Below are positions 1-11,525 of a DNA stretch of 64,000 bases, in pieces. The position numbers and the translations under genes were made by a program. The DNA is from Naematelia aurantialba (taxonomy: Eukaryota > Basidiomycota > Tremellomycetes > Tremellales > Naemateliaceae), in the NCBI GenBank assembly GCA_021527695.1, contig JAKFAO010000001.1, positions 124,001 to 188,000 of the forward strand, read 5' to 3'. Every line of letters begins with the position of its first letter. Position 1 is the stretch's first letter. The notes under the pieces are model-generated. The model saw nothing but the letters and a program-made list of their open reading frames with translations, did no database searches and was not told where the DNA came from.

Positions 1-1473
1 TTCGCAATGGAAGAGGACGACGACAAGGAGCAGCTGTCCATGCGCTCGAAGCGCGGTTCTCATCGTGGTCCTCATGTGATGCGAGCGAACGCGAGAGATA
101 TCCCCTTGCTCACGCCGATGACTCCGGTGCGGACTGGGACGTTGAGCAAGGCGCTCGAACCCGCACCTGAATCGACGACGGGGGTGGCCGCGCCTGTTTC
201 GGTCTCACACGTGCCGCGCACATCGACATCGACGCCAACACCGTCGGGGCACGAAGACGGTCGGCAGGAACTGTTCATCTTCATGGAAGACCTCACGGGC
301 CGGCTGAAGCGGCCGTGCGTGGTCGATCTGAAAATGGGCACGAGGCAGTACGGGTGTGATGCCACGCCAAAGAAGATGGAGAGCCAGAGAAAGAAGTGCG
401 ATGAGACGACGAGCCGGAGTTTGGGGGTAAGGATGTGTGGTATGCAGGTGAGTCTAAGGAGGGTTTGTGTTCGGGCATCCTTTGCGATTGTGTTTTTAAC
501 CCGCACCCTGCAATTGCCCCAGAATTCATACGAGTGTCCAGTGCTGACGGCTCAGCTGTGGAACAACGAGACGGAGCAGTTTTTGTCAAAGGACAAGTAC
601 ATTGGTCGCAAGATCCAGACGGCCGACTTTAAGCGCATACTGCGACGCTATCTCTTGGACGGGGACAAGTTGCTCTACACGCACATCCCCGTGGTGATTC
701 AGAAACTGCACACCCTGGCGGCTATCATGCTTCGTCTTGACGGATTCAGATTCTACGGCTGCTCGCTCCTACTCATCTACGACGGGGACAAGGAGACGCA
801 GGAGCATTACGCGCGACACGTCAGCAAGCACCAGCAAGTGGAAGGGGGGGATGTCAGCCATGACGAGGAGGTGGGAGAGGAGTATGCAGAGCATCGGCAC
901 CGACCCACGGGCACGGGTATCGGGCAGTACGCTGAGATGAAGGAAGATGCGGTCAAAGGTCGTCGATCTCGGAGCGTCGAGGCACACGGTCATCACGGCG
1001 GACACGGCCCATCGCAATCGCAGTCCGACTCGCACTCGCACCCGCACTCCCGGTCCCAGTCGCAGCACTCGCAGTTGCACTCGCAGTCGCAGTCGCACGG
1101 GCAGCCGATGTCGTCGTCGGGACATCGCAAGACCCGCGGGGAACTGACGATCCGTCTCGTCGACTTTGCACACACCACCACAGGGCGGGACTTTGTGGTC
1201 CTCGACCCATCCGTGCAGTGGGAGGACGCGTCGGTGCTTGGGAAAGGGTACGATACGAAATACGACGCCGAGACGGGGCTGGCCATCGCGCGCTTCCCGC
1301 CGAAACATCGCGACGCACCGGACATGGGGTTCATCTTTGGCTTAAAGTCGATTTGCGCGGCGCTGAGGCAGATTTGGGCGGACGAGGCGCTGGGACCGTT
1401 GGAGGTCGCTGAGGATGAGGGGGTGTTTGGCGAGGCGTTTAGGGATTGGGACGAGGGCGAGTTGTCGACTTAG
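1..1473 (+). CDS. KCS1: Inositol hexakisphosphate kinase (Kcs1-like), 5'-truncated by window edge
   Basis: Makes inositol pyrophosphates by phosphorylating InsP6. The inositol polyphosphate kinase signature PCVVDLKMGTRQYG (PxxxDxKxG) lies at about 328-369. It is followed by CGMQ, then a WNNETEQFLSKDKYIGRK block, the CSLLLIYDG strand and the late catalytic LVDFAHT motif. A His/Ser/Gln-rich insert (about 1000-1110) separates the last two motifs and looks disordered. The frame is open to base 1, so the ATG at 7 is probably internal; fungal Kcs1 proteins have long N-terminal extensions that would lie to the left. A 108-bp intron at 448-555 (gtgagt...ctcag) is a multiple of three without a stop, so the region reads open with or without splicing; family conservation (CGMQ followed by a W/Y-x-N block) favours removal. 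The stop is TAG at 1471-1473. The family call is secure; the full extent is unknown. Confidence 0.9.
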   Translation, partial: FAMEEDDDKEQLSMRSKRGSHRGPHVMRANARDIPLLTPMTPVRTGTLSKALEPAPESTTGVAAPVSVSHVPRTSTSTPTPSGHEDGRQELFIFMEDLTGRLKRPCVVDLKMGTRQYGCDATPKKMESQRKKCDETTSRSLGVRMCGMQVSLRRVCVRASFAIVFLTRTLQLPQNSYECPVLTAQLWNNETEQFLSKDKYIGRKIQTADFKRILRRYLLDGDKLLYTHIPVVIQKLHTLAAIMLRLDGFRFYGCSLLLIYDGDKETQEHYARHVSKHQQVEGGDVSHDEEVGEEYAEHRHRPTGTGIGQYAEMKEDAVKGRRSRSVEAHGHHGGHGPSQSQSDSHSHPHSRSQSQHSQLHSQSQSHGQPMSSSGHRKTRGELTIRLVDFAHTTTGRDFVVLDPSVQWEDASVLGKGYDTKYDAETGLAIARFPPKHRDAPDMGFIFGLKSICAALRQIWADEALGPLEVAEDEGVFGEAFRDWDEGELST

Positions 1474-1992
1474 GAGTTGTTGACTTGGCGAGTCGACATA
1501 GGGGCCGTCGTCGACACGTAGTTTTGTTTCAAGGTTGTACAAGGACCGCACATGCTGTCTTGACAGATCGTCCTGGGAAACGAGTAGATCTGCATTGTAT
1601 GTAGCCATGTAGCCATTAACGACATGGATTCCTTGTCTTTGGTTTGGACTCGCGGTCTCGGTCGTCCAGGAAACCCGATCCCGGGGCTGGTGGCAACGGT
1701 CGGTCAAGTCCGAAGCATCGGACAAACAGGTGTGGTTTTGTCTGCAAACTCAGAGTAGAGAGGATACGACAAACCTGTACTCTTGCTTTCCTTCTGTGTA
1801 TAATCGACTGCATTGTGTATAGTCATCTGGAGGTAGTGTGTAGCTTGAGCATCTGGACGCCCGGCTGTGCAGCGCGACGGGCTCAGAAACAAGTCTGACC
1901 CATCCACGAAACGACGACGAATTGAAACGGCGAAAGAGCACGCTCGAATCGAGTACACCGCGAGGGCAGGATAGATCAAAGGGCTCGCCGAC
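1474..1992. other. Intergenic, IP6 kinase 3' end to MFS transporter promoter
   Basis: This is a tandem arrangement, so it should hold the kinase 3'UTR and the transporter promoter. I see no conserved ORF, RNA gene or repeat. Confidence 0.5.
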
Positions 1993-4764
1993 ATGTCGGC
2001 GATCGTGATCCACACGGCGACGCCTAGCGAGCGGTCTGCACTGCTTCCGAAATCCGGGAGCCGCAGCGGGCACGCGCAGCAGCCCTCGACGGAGTCTTCA
2101 TCGACGTCAACGTCGGCGTCGGTGTCGGCGTCGCCCAACCGTTCAAGCAGAGGCGTCACACTGACAGCAGCGACGGCTGGTGCACCAGCGGGCGCAGAGG
2201 TCGCGGGAGGGCCTACCGGCGGGCAGAAGGTACTGGCGCGCACGCAGCCGCTCAAAGACACGATCTCCACCGCGCGCTTCGTGGTCATCTGTATTGGCAT
2301 CTGGTCGTCAAACTTCGTTTTTGCGTTCCAGAGCACGGCGATCCCCACGCTCGCGCCAGAGATAGGCAGCGGGTTCCAGCGGGCGGAGCTGGCGAGCTAT
2401 CTCGGCGGCATCTTCACGCTAGGCAGTGCGGCCGGTGAGTCGAACGGGTTCAGTCAAGTCTGCATCTGCGTCTGCGTCTGTTTCCGAGTCATCTGCGTTC
2501 TGGTTCCGAGTCCTCTGCGGTCTGGTTCCGAGTCGGGTTCGGGGTCCCGAGGCGGGGATCCGAGTCGTTGGGCGGTTGAGGATGAGGATCTGCGTCCAAT
2601 GTCCAGACGAGTCGGGTCGGTCCTGGGCCGTTGGATTTGCAACGCAAAACTCTGCTCGCGCTAACGTCGCAGTCATCCCGATTTACGGCGTGTTCATGGA
2701 AAGCCTCGGCCGCAAGTTTGCAGCCGTCACCGCATGCTTCTTCTTTGGCCTCGGCACCGTGTTCTGTGCGCTCTCGGGGTCTATGTACCAGCTCATCGCG
2801 GCAAGGGCCTTCGCAGGAGTAAGTCTAGACTACCCGACAACTCGCTTCTCCTTCCATCTCGATGTCAGCCTCGCTGTTTCCACTCCAGTGTCATTCTCGA
2901 GATCCTACTGTCTCTCATGATTATTTTCACCACCTCTACTGCCTCTCATCTCCATCTCGCTCGAGGCCACTCTCTCATGCCTCGTGTCCCACACGCTGCA
3001 TGCGAGCTGACCGGACAGCTCGGCGGCGGAGGACTGTTGACCGTCTCGAGCGTGATTGTCACCGACTTGGTCCCCCTCAAAGACCGAGGGTACTATCAGG
3101 GTGAGTGAAGACCAGCTACCACCGGCCGCGACAGTCCAGAAATGTGACTTACAAAGTAGGGATTATGATGACCATCTTTGGGAGCGGGTCGATGATTGGT
3201 GGGCCCGTTGCCGGGTGGTTGGCGGACAAGTACGGATGGCCCGTGTCTTTCTGGGTACAAGTGAGCCGCCGTCTGACTCGCACTTTGCACGCATCATCTG
3301 TAGACGACGCTGACGAGACCAGATCCCGATCGTCGTGTTTTGCGCAACGGTCGTAACCATCTTCCTACCGTCGCCGCCGATACCCCCAACCCACACATCA
3401 TTGCTGAGTGGTCTTGCCTCCCTCGACTGGGGCGGATCAATCCTGCTTGTCGGCAGCGTCACGACGCTCATTCTCGGCGTGTCCTTCCACACGAGCTTCC
3501 TCGAGCCGTGGTCGGCTCCTGTCGTCTGGGGTCTGCTGCTCGCAAGTGTCCTCAGTCTCGCCTTGTTCGTGTACGTCGAGACAAAGGTCAGGCGCCCTAT
3601 CGTGCCCATGAATCTCCTCAAGAGCCGCCACCGCTCAGCGGTCATGATCAGCGGGTTCCTCCTATCAGTAGGCAACCAGGCTTTTGTGAGTCTCCTCTCT
3701 GATCCCTTCTATTACCTCCGGCCTAGTGGCGGCTCCTGTCGAGTGGCGGCTTCTGTCGAGTGACGGCTTCGGAACAGATGGGACACAAGATGCTAACGAG
3801 ACATGCAGATGTTCCAGATTCCCTTGTACTTTGCCGTCATTGTCAATACGTCGACTGCCCAGGCCGGCGTCCTGTTGTCGGTATGTGGCGGTCTGGGCCT
3901 TGCTGTTGGATCCATGTTCGCGGGACAGTAAGCGTGGTCCTCTGACTCACGGGCACTGGACCGCCTTGTTGATGAGAGCTTAGGCACATTCGGGGCGGCG
4001 GCGCGTACCGACTGCTTGGAATTCTGTCGCTGGTGCCCGCTGTTGTCTGTTCACTCATCGCTGCGACGTGGACACCGCGGTGGCCCACCTGGGCATACTA
4101 CGTCACGTACTTTCCTGCCTCGCTTGGCTACTCTGTGTTTTTGTGCTGCCAACTGAGTGCGTTTGCGTCTTATTCTCCTCCCCCTCCGTATCACGAGCGT
4201 TTCTCCCCATACCACAACGCTCTCCACTCTCCACGGTCCACTGGCCGGTCGCGTGTCTTTGCATGGGTCCGCCTAGCTGACTCTGGCTTGTCCTTGCTGC
4301 CAGTCGCGTTGATATCCGGCGTCGACTCGAAAGCAATGCCACAAGCGACGGCGCTGCTGTACACTGTGCGCACTCTGGGCGGCACGATCGGCGTCTCCAT
4401 GGGCGGGTCGATCCAGCTCGGCGCCCTGACCTCGCACCTCCGTGCGCGGCTGTCCGACGCCCCGAATCGCGAAACCACCATCACCGCCATCCTGCACTCG
4501 AAGGACGCGATCCGGCACCTGGCGGAACCGTACCGCGCGCGCGCACTCGCCGCGTACGCCAACTCCATCGCGACGGTCTGGGCGGTCTGCGGCGCGATCG
4601 CGCTCGTCACTGCCATCTCGGCGTTCGGCATCCAGGAGAAGGACGTGCATGGGAAGGCACAGGTGCCGGCCAACGTCAAGGCGAGCGGAGGCGGCGTCGT
4701 CGAGGGCGGCTTTGGAGAGGGCCTCGGCGACGCCACCATAGAGGGCGAGACGAGGCGGGAATAG
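1993..4764 (+). CDS. MFS transporter, DHA2 (14-TM) drug:H+ antiporter type
   Basis: Plasma-membrane or vacuolar exporter of unknown substrate, about 630 aa after splicing. A Ser/Thr/Ala-rich cytosolic N-terminus of about 90 residues precedes the first membrane segment (FVVICIGIWSSNFVFAF). The motif-A-like loop is GVFMESLGRK, with Glu where Asp is usual. The motif-C-like stretch GGPVAGWLADKYGW precedes SFWVQIP, a pattern typical of DHA2/Fnx1/VBA proteins, although the usual WR is WP. At least seven introns are needed. The first (about 2434-2672) joins LGSAA to VIPIYGVFM and contains degenerate repeats of a TCTGCG...GGTTCCGAGTC unit. The start ATG at 1993 (MSAIVIHT) is the first in frame. The protein ends ETRRE at 4764. 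The family assignment is firm; vacuolar amino-acid transport is a possible alternative role. Confidence 0.88.
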
Positions 4765-5104
4765 ATCCAAGGGTGGACGGATACCTGGACATTTGTAAAA
4801 AGCCACTTTTTAAAAAAAAGTCGCCACGCGATCCTGCGCGGCGGGTGCGTCGCGACATCGAGTCCGACTAGCTTCAATCGTCTCGAGCTAGCCCAAGCAC
4901 CGCGTTCACTCATCCACTCGCGACCCAGCACGCGAAGGCACAATGCCTCCAGTACGTACGGTACGATGCGGCCAGAGTGCTGCAGAAGACAAGTGTATAG
5001 AGGCATGTGATACAGCAGACACGGTCCTAAAGCTAGAGTAATCGCATGCACCAGTCTCTCATTAAATCCCGCAAAGCATTCACGTACATAGAATCAGTCT
5101 TATG

Positions 5105-5213
5105 CTACACCTACGCCTATACCTACACCTACGCCTATACCTACACCTACACCTACACCTACACCTACACCTGCACCTACACCCACACCTGCACCTACGC
5201 ATACACCTCCACC
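5105..5213. repeat. CTACAC/CTATAC hexanucleotide microsatellite
   Basis: An imperfect tandem array of a 6-bp CTACAC unit with C/T and G variants (CTACGC, CTATAC, CTGCAC). Its apparent Tyr-Thr reading frame is only a translation of the repeat. Confidence 0.9.
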
Positions 5214-5227
5214 CCTCGTTCCCGGCC

Positions 5228-5375
5228 GTCTAGATCCTAGTCCAGCGACCATCTAGATCCTGATACAGCCATCTAGATCCTGCACGGACCGTCTAGACTC
5301 TGACCGGACCGTTAGATCCCAATACTGCCATCTAGATCCTAATCCGACTATCTAGACCCTAACCCGACCCCCTAA
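5228..5375. repeat. Degenerate TCTAGATCC-containing repeat cluster
   Basis: About seven copies of a core (T)CTAGAYCCT are spaced roughly 18-24 bp apart, with variable linkers such as TGATACAGCCA and GACCGTC. It sits just downstream of the hexanucleotide array. Confidence 0.7.
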
Positions 5376-5435
5376 CCACCTGATCCTGCCCGGCAATCCA
5401 GGACCCCGACCCGACCACCAGATCAGCCGAGCCAC

Positions 5436-8400
5436 CTAGACTATCGGGTTGTTCGCCGCAGCATGCGGTACTGGCCCCCGATGGAACTCTGCCGGTAACT
5501 GCGGGACCTCCCCCGGCCGCCCACCGCCACCACCCATGCCCCGCCCGCCACCGCCCTTCGGCACTCTCGGCCTGCGCATGGCCTCTTTGGCGTTGGAGAG
5601 CACGCCGAGCCGCATCCACTTTTGCGCGTCTGTGCCCTGGCCCCGCACGCCTAGGGGCTGGTCCTCGCCTGGCGGGTGCCACAGGCGCTGCGAGCCGGGC
5701 TCGAGAGACGGAGAGGCGATGAATGGGTGCGCCTCTGTGCTGGGTCAGCTGGATTCCCATTGCCGGGATGATTTTGATGACCTGAACGGGATGGGTTGGT
5801 GATGGGCGAACGCTTATTGGTGATTGTGATTGGGCTGGGGTCGTAGAGACAGAGATGCGACTTGCCAGTATTCAGGACGTAGTCGTCGAGCGACAAGACG
5901 TCGGGTTCAGATTGAAGTAAGTAGTGGTATCTGTTATATAGTCAGCCATCGTCCGGATCACATGATGCCCAACGCAGGCAGATGAGGGAGGAGACGAGTG
6001 AAGCGAGTGAGGGGAGGTAAACGAGGAGAGTGTAGCAAGGGAGAAGACGCAGGCAACGCAACCCGGGACCATGTGAGAGGGAAGAAGGACGCACTTGAGA
6101 GTCTCGGCAAACATGAACGACTCCATGTTATCGGTAAACTTCGACTTGGCAACCGTCACATCATGGATACTCGAAAAGCCTCCCTCGACTTTGGCCATTG
6201 TGACCCAGGAAACGAACATCTTCCATCCTTTTTCTTGCCACTTGCGATCGCCTGTCAGGCGGTACCTGCGTAAGACGTCAGCGTGTAACTCGAACTTGCA
6301 GCCCAACAAGTGAGGTTGGCAACGGCCAATGGCCTGAAACGTGGCGGGGTATGATAAATGACAAAGTCGGTCTGGTGGTGAAACGCCCCGAAGACGTACA
6401 TGTAAAAGATCGACTCGATCGTTTCTGGGCGGTTGAGACCGCGCGCGACGACTTTGATAGCTCCGGGCGGGGTGCCGTGGAGCCTCTCCGTATAGTCGAC
6501 CTTTACGTCCTCGTCCTTCTCGTCCTCGCGGAGAAGCACTACATTGCCCCCTTTGTTCCAGCGCAGCACGCCCTGGAAGTCGCGGTGCATGCCTTTTGTA
6601 GACCCAGCGCTGCCGGAAGGCAGGACCTTGCCGTCACTCGCTACGTGGTCGTATGTCTCCAGGCCCTGCTCGAAAAACTCGACCACCTCTGGCTGGAGGC
6701 CGGTAGGCGTGGCCGCCGAGAGCCAGTAACATGACGCCGTGAACTTGAGAGCGTCGACAAGGTCGCCGGCGCGATCGAGCAGCCTCGCGCCGAGACCGAG
6801 CATCGCGCCGGCAAAGCACGTGAGGTGCTCGATTTCAGGAATGAGTCGGCCGGCCTCGAGCTTGCCGAGCGCGAGCAGCTCTCGCCCAGGCACCACCGTG
6901 ATGGGCACGTACAGCAGCTCTTGGGCTTTGTCGATGCTCCCCTCGTACAGCCTGCGATACTGCTGCGCTGCTTCACTCGCGCCCAGCAGCTTGTAAGCCT
7001 TGACAAGGTACTCGTAGTAGCTGTCCGCAAGACCGCCAAATGTCAGAGGCCCGTTGATGGGCGAACTGCGCGATCCATCAGGAATGAACCACATGGGGAT
7101 AAGCGGCTTGTGCGTCGAACGAGGCACAACTTGCTCTTCGAGGAAATCAGTCGCGCGTTGCGCGAGATCAAACCACCGCCTGTCACCTGTCACCTGAGAG
7201 AGCCGGATAAGCTCGAGTGTCATGGATCCGACCTCTGCGAGCGATACCTGGCCGAGGTGATAGAAACTGTCCTCGGTACCTGGGTCGACACGGCCGGCCG
7301 GCAAGCCGGATGACGTCTGGAACGCCCGACCGAGGATTTCGGCCAGCTCGACAGCACGATCGAGCAGCAGCTTGTCGCCAGACAGGTCGTATGCCCCAAG
7401 CAGGCCCCCGAGGTACCTGATGCCCGTCTCAAAGACGGCGAGGCCAGTCGTCTTGTCCCGCGGTACATACCACATCGTCGTCTGATTCGGGTCGTGTGGA
7501 TCAGCCTCGGGCTCAGACTCGTAGCCCTGCGACCAGTCGCGTCCGTACACCCAGTGAAAGTTGAGTTGGTTGACATGCGGTCGGCAGGAATTGTACTCGT
7601 CCGACAGGCCCATGATCAGAAGCGTGTCAAGCGTGTCGATGATGGATGCGCCCCAGCTACATTGCATAAGCCGCGTCCTGTTGATATTGGCTATGTTGCA
7701 ACCTACCCGTTGAACGGATCCGAAGGCCCTAGGCTGACCGGCATGAGCTCATCGTGTCCCCAAGCATACTCCTTGTACCCCTGCCAAGCCCAGCCAAATC
7801 CTCTCCTGACGGCATCCCGTCTCTGAGTCCTGAGATTCCTCTGCTCCTCGCTCTCCCACTGATCTCGTCCGCCGGCAAACCCCTCCCACTGGACTCTCCT
7901 CACGTCGCCTCGCGGTTCGTTCCACTCGTCCGGCGGCGTCCAGGTGCGTGCAAACGAATCTTCAGGCAGGGTGGCGTGGCTCGGTGGTTCCGCCATATCC
8001 TCTGGAGGAGGGGAGATGATCTCGCGCAGCCGGGAGTCGGGGAACGCAGGCAGTCGTGGAGGAGTGAAGAAGGACGGGATGGACACGTCCGGGAAGAGGT
8101 CGGTGGGCGCGGGAAGACCGCTGAGGTCAGGGTGCATCGGGGCAATGTACGCGTCGGCAGCGCGGAGTACCGCAGCAGGAAGCGGCACTTTGGTCTCGTC
8201 CAGCTCGTCTTCCCAGTCTTCAGGCTCAGCACCCCCCACACCCCCAGCACCAGCACCAGCACTCCCTGAAACAGAACCAGAACCAGCACCAGCATCGCTC
8301 GGCGGATCACCAAGCCCCCAGCCCCAGCCTTGCCCTTCGGGCGGAGGGGGGTGCGCGTGTCCCCCGTGCGCATACTCGTATTCGCCCCATTTCCCAGCCC

Positions 8401-8614
8401 CGTCACCGAGCTGCGGCGGACGCGGGCTGCCCCAATCGTTCCAGAGCAGAAATACGCCCGACACAAGGATGACGCCAAGGACAAGCTTGACCCGCCGCCC
8501 AAACACACGCTTGATAGCTCGTCCAGGAGAAGATATGTTATGCGGCCCAGCTTCGACATCGTAGCCATATCCCTTGCCGGATAACACCCCGCCGACAGGT
8601 TTGGGAGAGGGCAT
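5436..8614 (-). CDS. GH47 class I alpha-1,2-mannosidase, type II membrane protein
   Basis: Trims alpha-1,2-linked mannose from N-glycans in the ER/Golgi; about 900 aa. The start MPSPKPVGG is at 8614. One membrane anchor (VKLVLGVILVSGVFLLW, about residues 43-59) precedes a Pro/Gly-rich stem of about 200 residues. The catalytic GH47 barrel then begins, with NGWGASIIDTLDTLLIMGL formed across an intron whose donor is gtaggt. Further landmarks are GSMTLELIRLSQVTGD, GGLADSYYEYLVK, HLTCFAGAML, RPETIESIFYMYRLTGD and the calcium-binding end LNTEAHPF. That last motif is created only by splicing a GC-AG intron (5735-5865, donor gcaagt). A Gly-rich C-terminal tail of about 90 residues ends at 5436. The N-terminal stem and tail make it longer than typical 500-650-aa enzymes. 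Golgi or ER residence is inferred, not seen. Confidence 0.93.
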
Positions 8615-8956
8615 CGTCCAATCCGGCCGCGTTTGGGACGGCGTTGGAGAGCGCCGCTTGGAAGATGGTCGAGAAAAAATGATGCGCGCTGACCGCTCGT
8701 GCGGTGAGCGTATGACTGATGAGAGATCAAGAGATGACCAGTCTCGAGAGGTATGGAGCCTTTCCTGCAGTGTACTCCTTGAACGATATTGAACCTTCAG
8801 CGTTTGCCTTTGTCCGACATGTCATGCTTGCACGCGCCCGCGATTCACTGGGAACGGAATCAAAAAGTGGCACCAATCCTCAGATACTTCTCACATAAAA
8901 AATATACAAATCCCCTCGTAGGTATTTCCCACATTCAGATCTACTCTACAGGCCAT
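8615..8956. other. Intergenic, GH47 promoter and Bsd2-like 3' end
   Basis: It holds the promoter and 5'UTR of the GH47 gene and the 3'UTR of the next minus-strand gene. No gene or repeat is evident. Confidence 0.5.
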
Positions 8957-10743
8957 CTAGACGCCCCATAGTCCCCTACCACGCCTCGAACCTGGTGTGC
9001 CCTCTCTCGCTGGACTAGCCATGGGCTCCAGCCCATAGCCACTTGCATCAAACAACTCGTGTGCTTCGCCCTCTCCCCCATCTTCCGTAGGTACGGGCGC
9101 ATGGCCCGAACCCCGGATTGGCCTTCCTCGCATGCCGAAGAATCCCCGTTGGATCTCTCTTGCCCCAGCAAGGGCTTGACTGAACGCATCGGTGTAATAC
9201 CGCAGCTGGTTGAATCCAGGTCCATTCTGAGCGGTCGAGATCGTCTCTAGGTTGGCTGGCAGCTCACCGTCGCCTCTGTTTGCAGCTGCCTGGGCAACTT
9301 CAGACTCTCGCTGCGCCTGCCTGAGTTTGCGCTCGAAGCGTTTCACTCGCCACCACCCGCCAACCGAGGTCAAGACCAGAAACCATCCAAGCGACATGAG
9401 CATGAAAGAGAAGTACTCGTTTGCTCGTCCAACATCACCCGCGGTTGGTAACCCGAGCATCTGGGAGAGTGTCGTGTTGTGAGCCAGTGCAAACTCCTCG
9501 CCCTCGTGGGGATTGTGCAGGACGACGGGCGGGGCGTCGGACGGCTGAAGAGGATCTTTCACCGTCATCGGCCAAGCGTTTCCAGGACCCCAAAAGGCAT
9601 CGAGAGCGTTTGCAGCAGCAATCTCGTCTTGCTCGGCTTCCGATTGCGGGGTCGAGGCAGGAGGTTCAGGATCAGATGGATCCGAGGGAAACTGGCCAGT
9701 CTCGATGAGCGTCTCGGCTTTGGATCGAAGACTCAGCCCAAACTGGATAAAAGTGATACCGAGACCAGCACGCGAACCGTATTTGGCAGCATGTGTAGTA
9801 TGGAGAACATAGGTGAGAAGGAAGCCGACAAATTGGAAGGAGACCGAGACGATGACTGAGAACGTCAGCCGCATCCATGACACAATGAGCAGACTGACGA
9901 TTCCAGAAGAAGCCGAAAAAGTTGCCTGACGGCATGCCGTCAATCAGGATCTCGTCACCGGATATCGAGCTCGACAGAGGGCCGAAAGGAGAGTTAGAAG
10001 ACGGCAGAACTACAGTGGTGTCCCAATATGGGGGAACGGCGTCCTTCAATGCAGCTTGATAAGACTGGAAATCAAGTCAGCTCTGCGCTTGTCCGGTCCA
10101 ACGCGGCTTACTGGAGGTCCGTCTTTCTGCTCGTCTTCTGGGACATAGTCTGGCCCAACCGGTCTGGCCTCTTCTTCGCCTCCAGGTCTGGCAGCGAGAT
10201 TGGTGAAGATGCCGCTCTGTCCCGCGCCAACGACTCTTGGCTGCGCTGCATGTTGTCGAGGTAGGAAGGATGACGGAAGGATGCCGCCTAGAAAATGACG
10301 TGCGTGTGCCGCCGGTCTAGCAGGGGGATTCGCGGGGATGATGCCGTTGGTATTGCCCTCGGCCGGGTGTGCTGCAGAGTACGGCTCGAATGGCGGAGGG
10401 GAGCCCGGAGGCAGGGTCTGAAACGTGTGAGTATGGCGCGAAACAACCTGTCCGATAGATCACTGACATAGTCTCGCTCAAAGTCATAGTCGCCTGGCAT
10501 CTGCACCCTCTCCTCTCTCCGTTCCTGGGGCCGTCCCAGGAGACCATGTGTCTCATGGTCGTCGTCTGGCCCATCAAAAGCGGCGTCCATCTCATCTGGA
10601 TCGGGGAGTTGCGTTTGGCGAGTGCGGCGAAACGAAGATAGGGAGGAAAAGGAGGGTCGGCTGCGGATCGAGGCAACGGACTGGCGGCGGGAGTGGGCAG
10701 TGGGCGACGCTGGGGACGATCCCACCGGTGCGTAGCGCGACAT
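8957..10743 (-). CDS. Bsd2/Ndfip-family metal homeostasis adaptor
   Basis: Members of this family (yeast Bsd2/Tre1, mammalian Ndfip) sit in endomembranes and recruit Rsp5/Nedd4 ubiquitin ligases to transporters, including metal transporters. The start MSRYAPVG is at 10743. A disordered, Arg/Ser-rich N-terminus of about 150 residues leads to the family core PPYWDTTVV, then DEILIDGMPSGNFFGFFWN. A membrane stretch SVSFQFVGFLLTYVLH and the very conserved HTTHAAKYGSRAGLGIT follow. A later hydrophobic segment FSFMLMSLGWFLVLTSV precedes a charged tail. A 44-bp intron (gtcagt donor) interrupts FFWN-LIV. I see PPYW in the core but no clean canonical PPxY in the N-terminus. The family call is strong; metal specificity is inferred. 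Confidence 0.85.
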
Positions 10744-11525
10744 GTTGGATAGTCTCTAGATGATAACAAGTCTAATGGGGTGAAGGATAATAACGGGGAA
10801 GGATGCGCTGATTCTGGTTTTCGGTCAGTGCACGAAATCGGCAGGCTGAACAAGGGAAGGCCGAGGGAAATTGGGGGGAATCATCTGGTGGTGCATGAAG
10901 TCGATGCCCAGTTTAGACCCGACCTAGAATCCCACGACAACCATCGCTTCACCGTGAGGTTCCACGATGGTCTTGTGGGTAGGCGAGCCGTCGCGACTTC
11001 TCTGTATAATCATATGGAGGATGGGATGGTGGCTGGATGAGATGGTAAAGGGGGAGCGGCCAAACATACCGATCTTCAGCGCTCAGACACGGTCGACTGC
11101 GCTCTGGGCCAAATGAATACCGTGCAGTACCAACAGCGAAAGATGTACGTGGCGGCCAGTGTTAAGGATTACAACATGAGCAGAGAGTGTAGGTTGTCTT
11201 GAAGAATCCAGGATGTGGAACGAGAAACAGAGTGAGGCGCCAAGGGCCCCCCTTGCTTTCTTTCTTTCCTTCCTTCCTTCCTTCCCTCGCCCCCCACCGC
11301 TTACGCAGGCCGTCGTTGCCGCGGGAATTCTGGTTAGGCGCGCCAATAGCAGATTGCACTAGCACATTCCGCATCCGTCAGTTAGGCGCGCCACTAGCCA
11401 AAACTCGCGAGTACGTCACTGTTGCTGTCGTCCATTTTGATACCGAAACTACCCTCTACTGTTCACATTCTACAACTGAGCAACAGTCAGACGACTAGAC
11501 ACTACACACCAAGCACACCATCATT
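10744..11525. other. Divergent intergenic region
   Basis: This is the shared upstream region of the Bsd2-like gene (-) and the Rtc3-like gene (+). It includes a short pyrimidine tract of CTTTCTTTCCTTCC type near 11258-11288 and two AGGCGCGCCA copies near 11336 and 11385. No conserved coding sequence is seen. Confidence 0.5.

Larger units (their letters stand above)
4765..5435. other. Convergent intergenic region with two repeat arrays
   Basis: It lies between the 3' ends of the MFS and GH47 genes. It holds the hexanucleotide array at 5105-5213 and the TCTAGATCC repeat cluster at 5228-5375. A run of A near 4810 may serve polyadenylation. No gene is seen. Confidence 0.55.

Noticed and set aside
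953..1334. Overlapping frames around the His/Ser/Gln-rich kinase insert
   Set aside because: They are out-of-frame shadows of a CAGTCGCACTCG-type low-complexity segment in the IP6 kinase.
5100..5375. Possible internal telomere-like array near CCCTAACC
   Set aside because: Only two isolated CCCTAAC-like words occur; the arrays are CTACAC and TCTAGATCC units, not telomeric repeats.
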